A DNA stretch of 64,000 nucleotides from Bin87 sp965203985. GTDB taxonomy: Bacteria > Chloroflexota > Dehalococcoidia > Lucifugimonadales > UBA3495. The notes under the pieces were generated by a model. It saw only the letters and a list, made by a program, of their open reading frames with translations, did not search any database and was not told the DNA's origin. Made by a program: the position numbers and the translations under genes. The DNA is taken from NCBI GenBank assembly GCA_965203985.1, contig CBDBDS010000013.1, positions 1,240,001-1,304,000 on the forward strand, written 5' to 3'. The stretch's first letter is position 1. The number at the start of each line of letters is the position of its first letter. Positions 62,687-64,000 of the stretch are shown here, piece by piece.

Positions 62687-63202
62687 TCAGGGGAAACCCG
62701 CGCCATCGGCCAACGGCTGTGCCATCCTCTCGTCGAACATCTGAGAGTTCGCCGCTGCGCCGAACTCGGCATCGACGAAGTGGCTCCGCAGTGGTCGGTC
62801 GGCTGCCACCGGTCGGGACAGGGTCATCCCATGTTCCCGCTGGAACTGGCCCAGCGCGCGGCCCATCCGCATCACCAGAGAGCGCAATTCCCCCGGCGCC
62901 AGCCCCGTACGCTGGCACAGGGCGCTCCGGTGGATGCCCGACGTTCCACCCTGCCAGATGAGCCGCGCAACTCGCCGGGCCGCCGGTTCCAGCCCAGCCA
63001 GGAACTCGCCGGCCAGGGTCTGCGTCCATTCACCGGCGGGCGCTTCGTCCGCTGCCACCGGCATCGACGTCCCGCCGGCCGGCGTCTCTGTGGATCCGCC
63101 AGCGTCACCCGCGGTTGGCCGTTGGCCCGCGGTCCCAAGCCGCTGAATCACCCGGACCACCTCCGCGAGGTTGCCCTCGATCTCCACGGTCATCTTCGCC
63201 AT
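62687..63202 (-). CDS. Small protein with winged-helix-like domain
   Basis: 171 residues from MAKMTVEIEGNLAEVVRVIQ. A Gly/Pro/Ala-rich linker (about 24-55) separates the amphipathic N-terminus from a helical domain at 58-140 (LAGEFLAGLEPAARRVARLI, SGIHRSALCQRTGLAPGELR, SLVMRMGRALGQFQ) with the look of a winged helix. The tail is acidic. No family recognised; it lies 96 bases after the RND gene on the same strand and before the small lipoprotein. Confidence 0.65.
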   Translation of the reverse strand: MAKMTVEIEGNLAEVVRVIQRLGTAGQRPTAGDAGGSTETPAGGTSMPVAADEAPAGEWTQTLAGEFLAGLEPAARRVARLIWQGGTSGIHRSALCQRTGLAPGELRSLVMRMGRALGQFQREHGMTLSRPVAADRPLRSHFVDAEFGAAANSQMFDERMAQPLADGAGFP

Positions 63203-63298
63203 GTCGAACGCTCCGCTATTTCTGTATTCCTGCCGCCCGTTCCGGTGACCGTATGCGTCGCCCTGGCGTGGTCTGCGTCAGCCAGGCGGACGAGCCAT

Positions 63299-64000
63299 TC
63301 AACACGTCCCGGAGCCTGGTCCAGAACCCGGCCTTCCGGTCGGACTGGGGGTGCCGCCGGGCCGACGGAACAGGTTAGGAATGGACTCGTGGAACAACAT
63401 GTAGGTGACGGGTACAACGACCAACGTGAGGAAGGTGGAACTGATCAGGCCCCCGACGACCACGGTGGCCAACTCGGCGCCCACGATGACGCCGGCGTCG
63501 CCGAAAGCCATTGGCAATATAGCCAGGATGGTGGTGAAGGCGGTCATCAGGATGGGACGCAGTCGGGTGCGGCCGGCTTCTATGACGGCGTCCAGCGCGC
63601 TGTGCGCCTGAGCGCGCAACTGGTTGACGAAGGTGAGCAGCACAATGGCGTTGGTCACCACGATGCCGATAAGGAACAGGAAACCCATCAGAGCGGGCAG
63701 GCTGAGAGCGCGGCCGGTGACATAGATTGCAAGCAGCGCGCCAACGACGGCCAGAGGCATACTGAGAACAACGATGAAGGGGTCCCTCAGGGAGCCCATG
63801 GTGGCAACCATCACCAGGTACACCAGGGACACGCCGATGGCCATGGCCAGATACACGTTGGCGAATTGTTCCTGAATGTCGCTGGCGAACCCGCCTTGCC
63901 TTATCGTTACTCCGGGCGGAAACTCGGTGTCCTGTATGATGCGGCCAACCTGGGAGCTGATTGCCTGAGTGTCGCGGCCCTCAAACGCGCCGGTGATGGT
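63299..64000 (-). CDS. RND efflux transporter (AcrB/HAE1 family), C-terminal part
   Basis: The last 234 residues of an RND permease; the gene enters from beyond the right edge. Visible: the end of the periplasmic domain (TEFPPGVTIRQGGFASDIQE, then QFANVYLA) and the final six membrane helices: MAIGVSLVYLVMVATMGSLR, PFIVVLSMPLAVVGALLAIY, LPALMGFLFLIGIVVTNAIV, the cytoplasmic ALDAVIEAGRTRLRPILMTA, TTILAILPMAFGDAGV and VGGLISSTFLTLVVVPVTYM. The GIVVTNAIVL and GRTRLRPILMT motifs are family hallmarks. It exports drugs, lipids or metals by proton antiport; the substrate is not readable here. Confidence 0.93.
   Translation of the reverse strand, partial: TITGAFEGRDTQAISSQVGRIIQDTEFPPGVTIRQGGFASDIQEQFANVYLAMAIGVSLVYLVMVATMGSLRDPFIVVLSMPLAVVGALLAIYVTGRALSLPALMGFLFLIGIVVTNAIVLLTFVNQLRAQAHSALDAVIEAGRTRLRPILMTAFTTILAILPMAFGDAGVIVGAELATVVVGGLISSTFLTLVVVPVTYMLFHESIPNLFRRPGGTPSPTGRPGSGPGSGTC

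Overview
The window is a GC-rich bacterial chromosome segment. The lineage is inferred, not proven: a GAF/PAS/HisKA/HATPase/receiver/winged-helix fusion kinase, secreted fibronectin-III-repeat proteins with Gram-positive-like signals, an imuB-dnaE2 cassette and many sigma-region-4-like accessory genes fit Chloroflexota (SAR202/Dehalococcoidia-like, possibly host-associated) best. No rRNA, tRNA or CRISPR array was recognised. Most of the first 52 kb is accessory DNA; the last 12 kb looks more chromosomal.

Layout. (1) 0.1-7.7 kb, minus strand: a tight operon of a GHKL ATPase with a C-terminal HTH, a conserved unknown protein, a PAPS-reductase-like PP-loop protein with a long N-terminal extension, a DUF262-DUF1524 (SspE/GmrSD-like) nuclease and two small proteins. 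It is the best candidate for an undescribed defence system here. (2) 8-14.5 kb: a DUF2958-like fragment, an unknown gene, then a mutagenesis/repair set: SRAP (yedK) divergent from imuB-dnaE2. (3) 14.5-18.8 kb: a CAP-domain membrane protein and a TPR lipoprotein bracketed by two copies of a ~145 bp MITE-like repeat. (4) 19-24.3 kb: an istB remnant, then SWIM protein, SNF2 helicase, a small ORF and a Cas4-like nuclease.

(5) 24.4-29.3 kb: a tandem array of four ~374-residue paralogues (sigma-region-4-like HTH plus winged helices) in an alternating A-B-A-B order; the three upstream copies are each followed by a near-identical intergenic block with a Rho-independent terminator. A fifth relative with an extra Xre-type HTH lies at 51.3-52.6 kb. 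(6) 29.7-34.2 kb: a wHTH gene and serine recombinases (one intact, two decayed), with two copies of a structured RNA/leader element that keep four hairpins and their spacing through compensatory changes. (7) 34.3-37.3 kb: a coiled-coil gene, a Cas4-like relic, a five-zinc-ribbon protein and an IS1380 remnant. (8) 37.3-41.0 kb: an IS21 element with a 7 bp target duplication, its istB split by an IS110 element whose removal restores the frame. (9) 41-45.1 kb: small membrane proteins, a second IS1380 remnant, a GIY-YIG nuclease and a PemK/MazF-like toxin operon.

(10) 46-58.7 kb: secreted or surface proteins, a signal-less trypsin-like protease and an HNH remnant. (11) 59.6-64 kb: a hybrid kinase that has lost both phospho-acceptor residues, a small putative lipoprotein, a small winged-helix-like protein and the end of an RND efflux gene running off the window.
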